A stretch of 56,204 nucleotides of DNA from Bacteroidaceae bacterium (GTDB taxonomy: Bacteria > Bacteroidota > Bacteroidia > Bacteroidales > Bacteroidaceae), in assembly GCA_017540585.1 (NCBI GenBank), contig JAFYAT010000103.1:1-56204 (forward strand). The letters are read 5' to 3'. The position numbers and the translations under genes are program-made. The notes below the pieces were generated by a model. That model was given only the letters and a program-made list of their open reading frames with translations. It did no database searches and had not been told where the DNA came from. Below are positions 43,462 through 53,725 of this stretch, piece by piece (positions within the stretch are counted from its first letter, which is position 1; every line of letters starts with the position of its first letter).

Positions 43462-45615
43462 TTATTTCCACTCTGGAGGATCTACTCCAAGAAGGTTCTT
43501 GACGAAGAAGTCGTAGCGCTTATGTTCGCCGAAGGATTCACCCATTGTGTGGCGTGCTCCCGGGAGGAGAATGAACTCGAAGTTCTTGTTCGCCTTCTGG
43601 AGTGCATTTACTACCTGATAAGATGATGATGGGTCAACATTGTCGTCCATCTCACCTACGACGAGCATGAGCTTACCCTTCAGGTTCTTGGCATTCTCCA
43701 CGTTGCTGCACTCTATGTAGCTTGAGTCAACTGGATAGCCCATCCATTGTTCGTTCCACCATATCTTGTCCATACGGTTGTCGTGACATCCACATGCTGC
43801 GTATGCTGCCTTGTAGAAGTCGCCGTGGAAAAGAAGCGCACCGAGTGCTTCCTGTCCGCCTGCACTACAACCATAGATACCCATGCGCTCGATGTCCATG
43901 TAAGGATATTTCTTTGCAGCTGCCTTTATCCACTCTATACGGTCAGGGAAACCAGCATCCTTCAGGTTCTTGTAACATACCTGCTCAAAGTCGAGGTTGC
44001 GGAACGATGTACTCATTCCATCAAGCTGTACGACAATAAAGCCAAGTTCCGTGAGGTCATCGTAGTACCACATCCAAGGCATGAATGACTTAGGCACATA
44101 CTGGTCGCCAGGACCAGAGTAGATATACTCGATGACCGGATATTTCTTGTTAGGGTCGAAGTTGCGTGGACGACGTATGATGCCCCACATATCTGTCTTG
44201 CCGTCACGTCCCGGAGCTACGAATACTTCTGGCTTTACCCATCCGTTAGCCTTGAGAGCAGAGATGTCGGCAGTCTCAAGTGTGCTGATGACCTTACCGT
44301 CAATGGCAGAGCGAAGTACGGTGACAGGTGGCATATCGACAGAAGAGTAGGTGTCGATAAGTGTCTGCTTGTACTTGTTGTAGGTAATGGAGTGATTGCC
44401 TCGCTCTGGTGTGAGAGCCTTGAGGTTCTTGCCGTTGAGGTCGATGCGGTAGAAATGTATGTTGTATGGGTCTTCCTGTGCAATTTCGCCATCAAGGTTA
44501 GATGCAACGACTCCCATATTCTTGCAGTTCATACCGTTTGCAGAGAAGATGATATATCCCTTGCCTTTGTCGTCAATCTCGTAGTGGATGACGTTGCGTA
44601 CCCAGTAGTCTCCCTTGGTAACCTGTGAGAGCTTGCCAGTCTTACGGTTGAGAATGTAAAGGTGGGCATGACCGTCACGGTCACTCTTCCACAGGATATG
44701 GCCAGCATCCATGTCACGGCGGAGATTGCGAGAGTAGGCAACGTACTTGTCGTTCTTCTCTTCAATAAGCGTCTTGACTTCTCCCTTGAGGTTCATCTCA
44801 AGTACGCGGTATGTCTTGTGTCCTCGTTCGTTGAATTCGAATGTGACTGTCTTGCCGTTAGCATCCCACCAAGGTGCAGATACATTATACTGTGATGCAA
44901 AGAGTGCCGTTGATGTAGGACGGATAACTTTCTTGTTCTCCACGTCGATGATGACAGGTATGCGATAGTTGAGTGAGTCGCCTGGCTTTGCATATTCCTG
45001 CTTGGAGTACTTTGGCTGTACTTGGTCGGTAGGTGACGAGAGCGTGTATGTAACATAACGCTTAGGTGCTGGCTTGATGAGTACTGTGGCATAATACTTG
45101 CCATCAGCCGACCAGTTACCCCATGAAGAGTAGTAACAAGTGTCGCAACCGTCAGATGTTATCGGAGTATCTGTCTCCTTTGGTTTCTCATCAGTTATGA
45201 TGCAATCCTGAAGATACAGGTTGTTGTCCTTGTGAATGATGAATGTATTCTTTTTGACAGGATTCTCGGCACGTCCGTCCTTCTCATCACGCACCTCCAT
45301 CCAATGATGGTATTCGCCAGAAGTATGCTCTGGTCTCTGACGCTTAGGCGTAGGGTCTTCGCATGATTCCTTCTCGCCAGTCACGGCATTGACCTTGAAC
45401 CATGCCCTTCCCTTGCCGTCATACACTGAATAACGGAAATAGTCAGCATTGTCCTCACGAATTGGGGAAACGTTGACGGTGCCGTGTGTCATCTTGTTCT
45501 CGTATCTGCTTCGTACCTTGAAAGCATTCTTGTAGTCCTCTGCCGTTCCTTGTGCGTTTATTGCAAGGCTTGACGCAGAAGCTAATACCATTGAAAGAAA
45601 TAATTTGTTTAGCAT
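43462..45615 (-). CDS. S9 family (DPP IV-like) prolyl peptidase
   Basis: A 717-residue secreted peptidase with signal peptide (LFLSMVLASASSLAINAQ). The N-terminal beta-propeller (about 50-450, with SADGKYYATVLIKP and WKSDRDGHAHLYIL) is followed by an alpha/beta hydrolase: Ser in GCSAGG (about 584), Asp in GEMDDNVDPSS (about 655) and His in GARHTMG (about 690). DPP IV normally has GWSYGG; the Cys and Ala here mark a divergent subgroup. It would trim peptides in the periplasm. It is downstream of the DUF6057 cluster on the same strand (97-nt gap rich in TATAGT words), so possibly part of that unit. Confidence 0.92.
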   Translation of the reverse strand: MLNKLFLSMVLASASSLAINAQGTAEDYKNAFKVRSRYENKMTHGTVNVSPIREDNADYFRYSVYDGKGRAWFKVNAVTGEKESCEDPTPKRQRPEHTSGEYHHWMEVRDEKDGRAENPVKKNTFIIHKDNNLYLQDCIITDEKPKETDTPITSDGCDTCYYSSWGNWSADGKYYATVLIKPAPKRYVTYTLSSPTDQVQPKYSKQEYAKPGDSLNYRIPVIIDVENKKVIRPTSTALFASQYNVSAPWWDANGKTVTFEFNERGHKTYRVLEMNLKGEVKTLIEEKNDKYVAYSRNLRRDMDAGHILWKSDRDGHAHLYILNRKTGKLSQVTKGDYWVRNVIHYEIDDKGKGYIIFSANGMNCKNMGVVASNLDGEIAQEDPYNIHFYRIDLNGKNLKALTPERGNHSITYNKYKQTLIDTYSSVDMPPVTVLRSAIDGKVISTLETADISALKANGWVKPEVFVAPGRDGKTDMWGIIRRPRNFDPNKKYPVIEYIYSGPGDQYVPKSFMPWMWYYDDLTELGFIVVQLDGMSTSFRNLDFEQVCYKNLKDAGFPDRIEWIKAAAKKYPYMDIERMGIYGCSAGGQEALGALLFHGDFYKAAYAACGCHDNRMDKIWWNEQWMGYPVDSSYIECSNVENAKNLKGKLMLVVGEMDDNVDPSSSYQVVNALQKANKNFEFILLPGARHTMGESFGEHKRYDFFVKNLLGVDPPEWK

Positions 45616-45712
45616 ATTTTGTTAGTATAGTCTGGTGAGTCTGATGTGGCTAGAGGCTCTAGCTTGTATAGTTCTTATAGTTAATATAGTTTCTCTAAAG
45701 CCTATAGTCTTT

Positions 45713-47209
45713 CTAGTATAACACTAAGTCAGAATAGAAATAATAGTACCACCAGTATGTTTCGCCATATAGTGGTTTGAGCTTGCTTGCCATTTCCTCG
45801 TCACTTAGCTTCTGTTCCTTCAAAGCATAGAACTCACGGACGAAGTTGTTGTAGCGTTCGGCTATGATATTGTCAAAGTCAAAACCGCTTATGTCGAGTG
45901 CCTCGTCTGGCATAGAGCCAAACATGATGGCAGCCTCTTGGTAGAGATGCGGTATTGGCCCTTGTGGGTGAGTCTTGACATAGTCGATGAAATGGGTGGC
46001 GAATCTATATCCATCCTTTGCCACGAGTGAGAAACAGAGTGCTACGTTCTGTTGCTTCTCGTTCTTGGCTTTCTCTATTGAGGAGAAATAACGGATAATC
46101 CAATCAAGACAGTTGCTGTTGTCGTTGTCGAGTTCAACGTCATCATCCACAATGAGTGGAACGACGTTGCCACATTCCTCTGACTGATAGAACAGGGTGC
46201 TTGAATGAATCTCTCGTTCCTTCTGTATTGCCCAGTCACGATGGAACTTGGTTGACTTGAGCAGGTTGATATACTTCTGTGCAAGGTCCAGTTCCTGGTT
46301 GTACATGGCTGAACGGATAAGTATCTTCATGTGCCTTATGCTCATGCCGTACTCCACAGAATTCTCTATTGCCCAACGATAGGCAAAGTTGAACTGACCA
46401 AACTGGTAGTATAACATTGGTGCTCCGATGCGTGAGGTGCGTACCTGTAGTGAGTCGGGAGCATCATAGATTGTGCCACAGTTGTTGGTCTTGAGCATAT
46501 CGTCAAACTTATTGGTGTGTATGAGGGCTACGTTCTTCATCATGACCATGAAGTTGGTAGGTTCCTTTGCCTTGATGTTCTCGTTGATAACATCGTCCCA
46601 GCGACATTCGTCCATGGCGTGATACATCTTCAGTTCAGCGAAGAAGTTCTTGGATGGATAAGTCCACGAATATAGTTTCACCACAGGATTTGCCACTATA
46701 TATATGATGCAGCAAAGCGCAAGGACGATGTTGGTAAATTTAGCCTTTATCTTTGTAAACCTGTCTATCGCTAATCTAATCATCATGGCAACTATTGACA
46801 TGACGAGTATGCACACAGCCATGGCGAACGCATATCCTGGACACTTGGAGTAGTAGATGTAATAGCCGAACGTCATTACCGCATAAAGCTGGAAGGCTAC
46901 GGGCAATAGAGGGATGATATGCCAGTAACCCTTTGGACGGAAGGCTACTATGAGGCTTAGGTGCGTTGCCACCCATACCATGGTGAGCATCAATGCACCA
47001 AGCCATGGATAATAGAAGAATTGGGTGAGATAACTTCCCACCCATATCCATAGTCCTTGATTACGGTTCAGCAACTCTTGCATGAAGGTATGTCCACCTA
47101 TGAAGATGGAGTTGTCCTGAAGGGCATAGAGATACTCGCTGTGCATCACAAGCAACGCATAGGCTATGATTGCAAAGACGAGTGCTGAATAGTATTGTGA
47201 ATGTTTCAT
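45713..47209 (-). CDS. DUF6057 membrane protein (second copy)
   Basis: A 498-residue protein. The N-terminal half has about six to seven membrane helices (YYSALVFAIIAYALLVMHSE through ALCCIIYIVANPVVKLYSW); a loop LLNRNQGLWIWVGSYLTQFF with YYPWLGA is the clearest conserved block. The C-terminal half (about 215-498) is soluble and helical, with a YRWAIENSVEYGMSIRHMKI block. Both blocks recur in the paralogue at 48973-50940. The layout resembles multi-spanning GT-C-type or O-antigen-related proteins with a soluble tail, but no catalytic motif is sure. It starts 3 nt after the PD40 lipoprotein gene, so it is co-translated with it. Confidence 0.8.
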   Translation of the reverse strand: MKHSQYYSALVFAIIAYALLVMHSEYLYALQDNSIFIGGHTFMQELLNRNQGLWIWVGSYLTQFFYYPWLGALMLTMVWVATHLSLIVAFRPKGYWHIIPLLPVAFQLYAVMTFGYYIYYSKCPGYAFAMAVCILVMSIVAMMIRLAIDRFTKIKAKFTNIVLALCCIIYIVANPVVKLYSWTYPSKNFFAELKMYHAMDECRWDDVINENIKAKEPTNFMVMMKNVALIHTNKFDDMLKTNNCGTIYDAPDSLQVRTSRIGAPMLYYQFGQFNFAYRWAIENSVEYGMSIRHMKILIRSAMYNQELDLAQKYINLLKSTKFHRDWAIQKEREIHSSTLFYQSEECGNVVPLIVDDDVELDNDNSNCLDWIIRYFSSIEKAKNEKQQNVALCFSLVAKDGYRFATHFIDYVKTHPQGPIPHLYQEAAIMFGSMPDEALDISGFDFDNIIAERYNNFVREFYALKEQKLSDEEMASKLKPLYGETYWWYYYFYSDLVLY

Positions 47210-47212
47210 CGA

Positions 47213-48760
47213 TTACTTCTTTGCGTCTTCCTTGAAGGTTACCTTTCTTGCATCTGTCTTAGCCACGGAAGTGAATTCCTTTGGTGAAATCTTCACGCTC
47301 TCAACCATAAATTCAGGACGGTTGAAACTGCGAAGGAAGAATGTATAGAAACTTGGGTCTTTCTGTGGAACGGCAAATGCCTTGTGTACCTTGCCCTTCT
47401 TGTCGAAGTATGCAATGTAAGGACGTGTGTAGTTGCCGTCGTCTCTACGACTCTCGAAGATAATCCATCTGCCGTTGCTTGACCATACAGGATAACTCTC
47501 AGAACGCTTGCTGTTCATTGGTGAGGTAGTAACCTTATTGCCAGTCTTGAGGTCAAGAATCTGAATGTCTGCCTCAGGATGCCATACATGGAAGCATCCC
47601 CAATTGCCTTCTGCAAAGGCGATGTAGCGTCCGTCCGGACTTATGCGTGGGAGTGTGGCACTCTTCTCGTTTGCCACGGCATCATATACCAGTTCTCTTT
47701 CCCCGAATGTGCGGGTCTTTGGATCGAATGACTTCTTATAAAGATTGTAGCGACATTCCTTGTAACGCTGTATCATCTCAGTCTCCATAGCTATTGGAGC
47801 TGCTGTATCGCTTTGGAGTGAGTCTGGTTTGTCGTGGTCACGACCTGTATATACAAAATATGCAGAGCCATAGTAAAGAGTCTTGCCGTCTGGCGACCAT
47901 GTAGGGAATATCTCAAGTTCGTTTTCTTCACGTGAGATATAGCTTACCTCGTCTTTATCGACGTCGTAGAGGATAAGGTCAGACTGTGTGTCCTGTACCT
48001 CAATCTTGGCTATGTCCTTGGTGTGGAATGACTGTCCTGTCTTGTCCGTTGAGAATGCAATGAGGTTGAGTGTAGGATGCCAAGCTGGATATACACCTGC
48101 GCTGATGGTTGAGTCTGTCTTGAGGTCAACCTTCTTAACGTTGCCATTGTCAACAATCATCGTTCCTCCAAATGACTGACGCATGTGGAAGAGCATGTTG
48201 TCTGTCTTATAGTTCTTGTATGAGTGGCAGTTGATACACTGTCCTTCCTCTTCATTAGACACGCTGAGGTTGCTGTATATCGTGCTTTCCTCGAATGTCG
48301 TGATGTCACGCTGCTGGATGGAGAGGTCCTCGTATGCCACGTATGAAGGCTGGATGAGACGGTAAGATATGTACTGGTCGATATCCTCGTCTGCAACTGT
48401 AATGTTGAAGCTCTTGTAGGCTGTCCACTTACCGTTGTTGTTGGCAAACACATCTACCTTGATGTCCTTGCCCTTGGATGCTGCGAGCATCTCCTTCCAC
48501 TCGTCTTCGTCGATGAGAATCTTCTTGCCGTCGCCGTATGTGTATTCGCCACCAGCGAATGTGAAGCGAGCCACTGCCTCTGTGCCTTGCTCCATGACGG
48601 CAAAGTTGAGTGGCGCGATGTTTGAAGGAACGACTACGTCTGTGTAGTCAGGGTATATTACTGGCACCTTGTTGTCGCTGCTGTAAGAAGTAGGGACTGA
48701 AGGATGTCCGCAGGCAGCAAGAAGTGCTGCAAGTGCTATGATTGATAATGATTTTTTCAT
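47213..48760 (-). CDS. PD40/TolB-like lipoprotein with a CxxCH motif
   Basis: About 515 residues; the start at 48760 (MKKSLSIIALAALLAACGHP) gives a lipoprotein signal, while the frame upstream is low-complexity. After an N-terminal sandwich (about 35-150) there is a single CINCH (in EEGQCINCHSYKNY, about residue 173), a possible c-type heme site, and then four PD40-type beta-propeller repeats (GVYPAWHPTLNLIAFS, EIFPTWSPDGKTLYYG, ATLPRISPDGRYIAFAEG, ESYPVWSSNGRWIIFE). Homologues are sometimes labelled cytochrome c biosynthesis proteins, without evidence here. Encoded between two DUF6057 genes. Confidence 0.8.
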   Translation of the reverse strand: MKKSLSIIALAALLAACGHPSVPTSYSSDNKVPVIYPDYTDVVVPSNIAPLNFAVMEQGTEAVARFTFAGGEYTYGDGKKILIDEDEWKEMLAASKGKDIKVDVFANNNGKWTAYKSFNITVADEDIDQYISYRLIQPSYVAYEDLSIQQRDITTFEESTIYSNLSVSNEEEGQCINCHSYKNYKTDNMLFHMRQSFGGTMIVDNGNVKKVDLKTDSTISAGVYPAWHPTLNLIAFSTDKTGQSFHTKDIAKIEVQDTQSDLILYDVDKDEVSYISREENELEIFPTWSPDGKTLYYGSAYFVYTGRDHDKPDSLQSDTAAPIAMETEMIQRYKECRYNLYKKSFDPKTRTFGERELVYDAVANEKSATLPRISPDGRYIAFAEGNWGCFHVWHPEADIQILDLKTGNKVTTSPMNSKRSESYPVWSSNGRWIIFESRRDDGNYTRPYIAYFDKKGKVHKAFAVPQKDPSFYTFFLRSFNRPEFMVESVKISPKEFTSVAKTDARKVTFKEDAKK

Positions 48761-48778
48761 TGTTGGAATATTTTTGAT

Positions 48779-48952
48779 GGAGTAAAGTGAAGTAAAGAGG
48801 AGTAAAAGGGAGTAAAGAGACGAATGTGAGAGTGTCAAATCTATGCGTCCAGAACGCTTTCGCTATGGGGGTATAAATCATAGATTGGAAATTTACGATA
48901 GGAGTATCGTCTTTTTACTCCTCTTTACTCCCCCTTTACTCCTTCTTACTTC
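48779..48952. repeat. GGAGTAAA-type repeats as an inverted pair
   Basis: The gap between the first DUF6057 gene and the PD40 gene carries tandem GGAGTAAA-like words at 48779-48822 and their inverted counterparts at 48908-48952. The arms match imperfectly over about 44 bp. The interior (48823-48907) contains no gene. It can form a long hairpin inside the presumed operon. Confidence 0.7.
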
Positions 48953-48972
48953 ATTAATTACTACAGGAATGT

Positions 48973-50940
48973 TTAATATGATTTCACATCACGGCAGAAG
49001 AAGTAGAACCAGTAGAATGTATCACCGAAGGTTGGCTTCATAAGTTCGCCGACCTTCTTTGTGTCGATATCTCCTGTCATGCTCTTCTGCTGTCGCATGA
49101 TTTGTTGTGACATGTTCTGGAAACTTGCGTAACGGTCAATGACCTTTTCCTTGTCGAAAGGCATGTGGCTGATGTCCATTGAACCTGGTTCAAGGTTGCC
49201 GTAAAGGAAGGCTGCCTCCTGATAGTGGATTGGCATATCCTCACCTTTGTGAAGGTTGGCATAGAGGAAGAAGCGTGGCCAGAACATCTGTATGTCCTTC
49301 TGAATGCAGGCGTATGCAAGTGTTAGTTCCTGAAGGAGCTTGCTGTCCTTGTTCATCGTGTTGCTGAAGTAGTTGAGCAGGTACATCTCGCAGAGACCGT
49401 TGTCACCGTCGAGTGTTGAACCCATGTGGTCGTAAAGTTCCTTGACCACATCAAACTCATGATAATCGCTCATGAGTTTAGGGTTGTTGACGAGCGAGTC
49501 GTAATGCTCTGCCCATTCCTTGTGGAAAGTTGTTGTCTTGAGAATGTCAAGATATTTCTTAGCTACATCCCATTCGCCTGCTATTATTGAACAGCGAGTA
49601 AGATTCTGAAGGTTTGAAATGTTGTAACCGAACTCCACGCTGTTCTCTATACACCAGCGGTAGGCAAAGTTTGTCTTGGCATGGTTGTAGTATATGAGTG
49701 GAGCGGCTGTCTGTACCATGTGTACCTCAAGTGAGTCGTATTTGTATATTTCTGCACTCATGTTGTTGTAACGGAAGAGTGCAGAACCGAGCTTGCCTGT
49801 GTTGAGAAGTGCAATATTCTTGAAGAGTACCATCTCGCGCGTGGCATCGCCGGGGATGTTGCCCATTTCTGTGAGAACATCGTTCCAGCGCTGTTCCTCT
49901 ATACCACGGTACATACGCATCTCAGCGTGGTAGTTGTAGTCGTCGATGTTTGCCTTGTCTGCTGCGTAGTATGAAGCGCAGAACACGATGACGATTGAGG
50001 CGAGAAGGGCGTATGCCTCTTTGCCCTTGATGTCAGTCCCTGCATTCTCCTTCTTGCTTACGAGAGTGAAGGCGAGTGGTGCGAGTGCCATTATGACGAA
50101 TGGCAATTCTGCTATTGTCGTAAAGTCCTCGTTTGACCAGAAGAGTGGGAGTACTGCTATGTATGCGAGTGAAGCATTCGTATTTGGATAGAAATAGAGC
50201 GCAACAATCGGAACGAGTATTGCTACGGCAACTCCTGCAATGGGAATGATGAACTTGTTCATCTGCTTGTCCTTGTAGTTCACGAGGTATGCAACAATCA
50301 TGTAGATTGTTCCTAACCATGAGAACCATCCGAAGAGAGGGTAGGCTACGATAGCCCAGAGGATTACCCATACGAGCTTGAGTTTTTCGCAGAGCATACG
50401 GCATACGAATACTGCAATCAACGTGAACAGAAGTCCGAGGCTTGATGTGAAGAAGTATCCAGCTGACTTGATGTAGTATATCCAGTATCCGAGACACACG
50501 CTTGAGCAAAGTAGTGCCGCAATAGGAATGATAGCGAGAATCGTCCATCCGCTCTTCATGTTGAAGGCATACTTTGACGCAGCGATTATGAGCAGCCATA
50601 ATGCAATAAGTATGGATGCTCCCGTGGTTGGGTAGTAGAAATACTGGGTGAAGTATGTGCCCATCCATACGAGAAGGCCACCAGGCTTCGACATACAGTC
50701 GGCAAAATACTCCGAAGTGTTCATGAACAGGTTATGGCTTTGTGCCATATAAAGCGTATCGCTGTTCTTGACTATAAGAAAACAGGCTGCTATGACTGCA
50801 AAGATGGCAGCATAGCACCATGGCATTATCTTCTGCACCTTTGCTGATATGCAGAATGGTTGAGTCTCTTTCTTTGGCTCTTTTGGTGGAGCACTTACGA
50901 AAGAAGGCTTCTTCTGATTAAGGTTTTGTTTGTTTGACAT
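48973..50940 (-). CDS. DUF6057 membrane protein (first copy)
   Basis: About 656 residues from MSNKQNLNQKKPSFVSAPPK; the frame is open to 51030, but a promoter box at 50965-50972 argues for the shorter start. A basic, Pro/Lys-rich cytoplasmic N-terminus precedes about ten membrane helices and a soluble helical C-terminal region (from about 350). Shared with the other copy: GGLLVWMGTYFTQYFYYPTT, GYWIYYIKSAGYFF, YRWCIENSVEFGYNISNLQN and a final FYWFYFFCRD (YWWYYYFYSD in the other). It heads the cluster that continues with the PD40 lipoprotein, the second copy and the S9 peptidase. Confidence 0.8.
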   Translation of the reverse strand: MSNKQNLNQKKPSFVSAPPKEPKKETQPFCISAKVQKIMPWCYAAIFAVIAACFLIVKNSDTLYMAQSHNLFMNTSEYFADCMSKPGGLLVWMGTYFTQYFYYPTTGASILIALWLLIIAASKYAFNMKSGWTILAIIPIAALLCSSVCLGYWIYYIKSAGYFFTSSLGLLFTLIAVFVCRMLCEKLKLVWVILWAIVAYPLFGWFSWLGTIYMIVAYLVNYKDKQMNKFIIPIAGVAVAILVPIVALYFYPNTNASLAYIAVLPLFWSNEDFTTIAELPFVIMALAPLAFTLVSKKENAGTDIKGKEAYALLASIVIVFCASYYAADKANIDDYNYHAEMRMYRGIEEQRWNDVLTEMGNIPGDATREMVLFKNIALLNTGKLGSALFRYNNMSAEIYKYDSLEVHMVQTAAPLIYYNHAKTNFAYRWCIENSVEFGYNISNLQNLTRCSIIAGEWDVAKKYLDILKTTTFHKEWAEHYDSLVNNPKLMSDYHEFDVVKELYDHMGSTLDGDNGLCEMYLLNYFSNTMNKDSKLLQELTLAYACIQKDIQMFWPRFFLYANLHKGEDMPIHYQEAAFLYGNLEPGSMDISHMPFDKEKVIDRYASFQNMSQQIMRQQKSMTGDIDTKKVGELMKPTFGDTFYWFYFFCRDVKSY

Positions 50941-50964
50941 TTTATTGTGAGTTTTATTTGAATG

Positions 50965-50972
50965 CAAAGATA
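50965..50972 (-). promoter_or_regulatory. -7 box for the DUF6057 cluster
   Basis: TATCTTTG on the minus strand matches TAnnTTTG, 25 nt upstream of the preferred start; no good -33 box. Confidence 0.5.
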
Positions 50973-51061
50973 CTGCTTTTTTGTCAAGTGTTTGCGCTTT
51001 ATTAAAGAAAAAATGTCTCCAGATGTGCAATCTGGAGACATAATGCTATTTTTCTTGTATG

Positions 51062-53227
51062 TTAGTCCTCATTCAGAATCTTCATGATTTCGACGCATGC
51101 CTTGGCTACGCTTGTACCAGGACCGAAGATGGCAGCAACACCAGCCTTGTAGAGGAAGTCGTAGTCCTGAGCTGGGATTACTCCACCTGCTATCACGAGG
51201 ATGTCCTCACGACCAAGCTTGCGGAGCTCTTCGATAACCTGTGGTACGAGTGTCTTGTGACCTGCTGCAAGTGAGCTGACACCGAGCACGTTGACATCGT
51301 TCTCCACTGCCTGACGTGCTGACTCGGCTGGTGTTTGGAACAGAGGTCCCATGTCCACGTCCATTCCGCAGTCGGCATAGCCTGTTGCACATACCTTTGC
51401 ACCACGGTCGTGACCATCCTGTCCCATCTTGGCAATCATGATACGAGGACGGCGACCGTTCTTCTGGGCGAACTGCTCTGTCATCTGGCAGGCAAGTTCA
51501 AAGTCTTTGTCTGACTTGGATTCTGAACTATACACGTTGCTTATTGTTCTGATTATTGCTTTGTAACGTCCTACGACTGTCTCGCAAGCGTCTGATATCT
51601 CACCGAGGGTACAGCGCAGACCAGCAGCCTTGACTGCAAGGTCGAGAAGGTTGTTCTCTGACTTCTTGCCATCCTGGAATTCCTGTACACACTTCGTGAT
51701 TTCTGCAAGGGCTGCCTTACATGCTGCCTCGTCACGATTTGCCCTGAGCTCCTTGAGGTTTGCCTCCTGCTGGAGACGTACGGCTGTGTTATCCACCTCG
51801 AGGATGTCGAGTGGGTCCTCGTGGTCAAGACGATACTTGTTTGTACCCACGATGGTCTGTGTACCTGAGTCGATACGTGCCTGAGTACGTGCAGCGGCTT
51901 CCTCAATACGCATCTTAGGAAGACCTGTCTCGATAGCCTTAGCCATACCGCCGAGCTTCTCGATTTCCTGTATGTGTTCCCATGCCTTGTGAACAAGTTC
52001 GTTTGTGAGAGTCTCAACGTAGTATGAACCTGCCCAAGGGTCAATCTGCTTACATACCTTTGTCTCGTTCTGAATGTATATCTGTGTGTTACGTGCTATA
52101 CGTGCAGAGAAATCAGTTGGAAGTGCGATAGCCTCGTCGAGTGCGTTTGTATGGAGTGACTGTGTGTGACCGAGTACGGCAGCCATAGCCTCGATACATG
52201 TACGACCTACGTTGTTGAATGGGTCCTGCTCCGTGAGTGACCATCCTGATGTCTGCGAGTGGGTACGGAGTGCAAGTGACTTAGGATTCTTTGCACCGAA
52301 GCTCTTGACAATCTTTGCCCAGAGAAGTCGTCCTGCACGCATCTTGGCAATCTCCATGAAGTGGTTCATGCCTATTGCCCAGAAGAACGAGAGACGTGGG
52401 GCGAATGCGTCAACGTCAATACCTGCGTTCACACCAGTGCGGAGGTAATCCATACCATCGGCGAGGGTGTAAGCCAACTCGATATCTGCAGTTGCTCCTG
52501 CCTCCTGCATGTGGTAACCAGAGATGGATATGGAGTTGAACTTAGGCATCTTCTGCGAAGTGTATTCGAAGATATCTGCGATAATCTTCATGGAGAATGC
52601 TGGTGGATAGATGTATGTGTTACGCACCATGAACTCCTTGAGGATATCGTTCTGGATAGTACCTGCCATCTCTTCGAGCTTTGCACCCTGCTCAAGTCCT
52701 GCGTTGATGTAGAATGCAAGGATTGGGAGTACGCCTCCGTTCATGGTCATGGAGACGGACATCTTGTTGAGCGGAATACCTGCAAAGAGAACCTTCATGT
52801 TCTCCAGTGAGCAGATGCTTACTCCTGCCTTACCTACGTCGCCGACCACACGTTCGTTGTCTGGGTCGTAGCCACGGTGAGTAGGGAGGTCGAATGCCAC
52901 GGAGAGTCCCTTCTGTCCTGATGCGAGGTTACGCCGGTAGAATGCGTTTGACTCTTCTGCCGTAGAGAATCCTGCATACTGACGTATTGTCCAAGGACGG
53001 AACGGATACATCATGGAATAAGGACCACGGAGATAAGGCGGAATACCTGCTGCGAAGTCGAGGTGTTCCATACCCTCAAGGTCTTCCTTAGTATATACTG
53101 GCTGAATGTCAATCTGCTCTGGTGTTCTCCAGTTTGCGCTGATGCCATTCTCCTTCTGCCATTGCTGACCATTCTTCTCCTGAATGCCAGCATATATGTC
53201 GATTGAATTGAAATCTTTTCTTGCCAT
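51062..53227 (-). CDS. mutB: Methylmalonyl-CoA mutase large (catalytic) subunit
   Basis: A 721-residue adenosylcobalamin enzyme that interconverts succinyl-CoA and (R)-methylmalonyl-CoA. The N-terminal TIM barrel (about 60-420) has [20 protein letters not shown] and [17 protein letters not shown]; the C-terminal B12 domain (about 590-715) has the cobalt-ligand His in [11 protein letters not shown] and the AGGVIP and FGPGTSV segments. In Bacteroidales it carries carbon from succinate to propionate. Its usual partner mutA lies upstream on the same strand, here 499 bp away with a foreign gene between. Confidence 0.97.
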   Translation of the reverse strand: MARKDFNSIDIYAGIQEKNGQQWQKENGISANWRTPEQIDIQPVYTKEDLEGMEHLDFAAGIPPYLRGPYSMMYPFRPWTIRQYAGFSTAEESNAFYRRNLASGQKGLSVAFDLPTHRGYDPDNERVVGDVGKAGVSICSLENMKVLFAGIPLNKMSVSMTMNGGVLPILAFYINAGLEQGAKLEEMAGTIQNDILKEFMVRNTYIYPPAFSMKIIADIFEYTSQKMPKFNSISISGYHMQEAGATADIELAYTLADGMDYLRTGVNAGIDVDAFAPRLSFFWAIGMNHFMEIAKMRAGRLLWAKIVKSFGAKNPKSLALRTHSQTSGWSLTEQDPFNNVGRTCIEAMAAVLGHTQSLHTNALDEAIALPTDFSARIARNTQIYIQNETKVCKQIDPWAGSYYVETLTNELVHKAWEHIQEIEKLGGMAKAIETGLPKMRIEEAAARTQARIDSGTQTIVGTNKYRLDHEDPLDILEVDNTAVRLQQEANLKELRANRDEAACKAALAEITKCVQEFQDGKKSENNLLDLAVKAAGLRCTLGEISDACETVVGRYKAIIRTISNVYSSESKSDKDFELACQMTEQFAQKNGRRPRIMIAKMGQDGHDRGAKVCATGYADCGMDVDMGPLFQTPAESARQAVENDVNVLGVSSLAAGHKTLVPQVIEELRKLGREDILVIAGGVIPAQDYDFLYKAGVAAIFGPGTSVAKACVEIMKILNED

Positions 53228-53271
53228 ATTCTATATTTTTTTCAACACAGAGGACACGGAGTTCTCAGAGG

Positions 53272-53670
53272 TTAAAGTCTCTCATATATTTTTCTTTTAA
53301 TGCCATCTTTGAGATGGGCAACATTGAAGTTTATAAGAAGACCTATGTTTTTGTTTGTGAGTTTCAGATAAGTTACTAACTGAACTTCATGAACGGGAAG
53401 TATCTTTTCCACAGCTTTAAGTTCGATTACAATCTTGTCTTCAACTACAATATCCATTCTGAGATGCTTGTCTGTCAATTGTCCTTTGTAATAGACAGGA
53501 AAATCAACTTGATGTTGTACGCATAGTCCTTTCCTTTCTAATTCCTCAATTAGACAGACCTCATAAATTGATTCCAACAGACCAGGCCCCAATTCTTTAT
53601 GAACATCAATGGCTGCACCGATTATTTTCTCGGTTAATGCATTTAGTTCATTGAATTTAGCTGGCTCCAT
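53272..53670 (-). CDS. GxxExxY protein (PD-(D/E)XK-like), inserted between mutA and mutB
   Basis: A 132-residue protein. The family signature GPGLLESIYE is at about residues 27-36; LRMDIVVEDKIVIELKAVE gives the Asp and Glu-x-Lys of the PDDEXK_3 fold; HEVQLVTYLKLTNKNIGLLI follows. The family is widespread and often horizontally spread; biological role unknown. Both flanks have CACAGAG/CTCTGTG-type repeats (53234-53270 and 53672-53727), and the same repeat type recurs at 55800-55880 and at the window end. It interrupts the mutA-mutB pair, which is normally contiguous, so the gene plus repeats looks like an inserted cassette. Confidence 0.92.
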   Translation of the reverse strand: MEPAKFNELNALTEKIIGAAIDVHKELGPGLLESIYEVCLIEELERKGLCVQHQVDFPVYYKGQLTDKHLRMDIVVEDKIVIELKAVEKILPVHEVQLVTYLKLTNKNIGLLINFNVAHLKDGIKRKIYERL

Positions 53671-53725
53671 TTTTATCTCTGTGTTTTTAATGAAAAACTC
53701 TGTGTTCTCTGAGTTCTCTGTGTTT

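Noticed and set aside
43339-43626. 95-residue plus-strand frame with an octapeptide-like repeat (VPRMMCNI, NPRLKWYI, EPRMICYI)
   Set aside because: The periodicity comes from the 24-bp DNA repeat, and more than half of the frame lies antisense within the peptidase gene.
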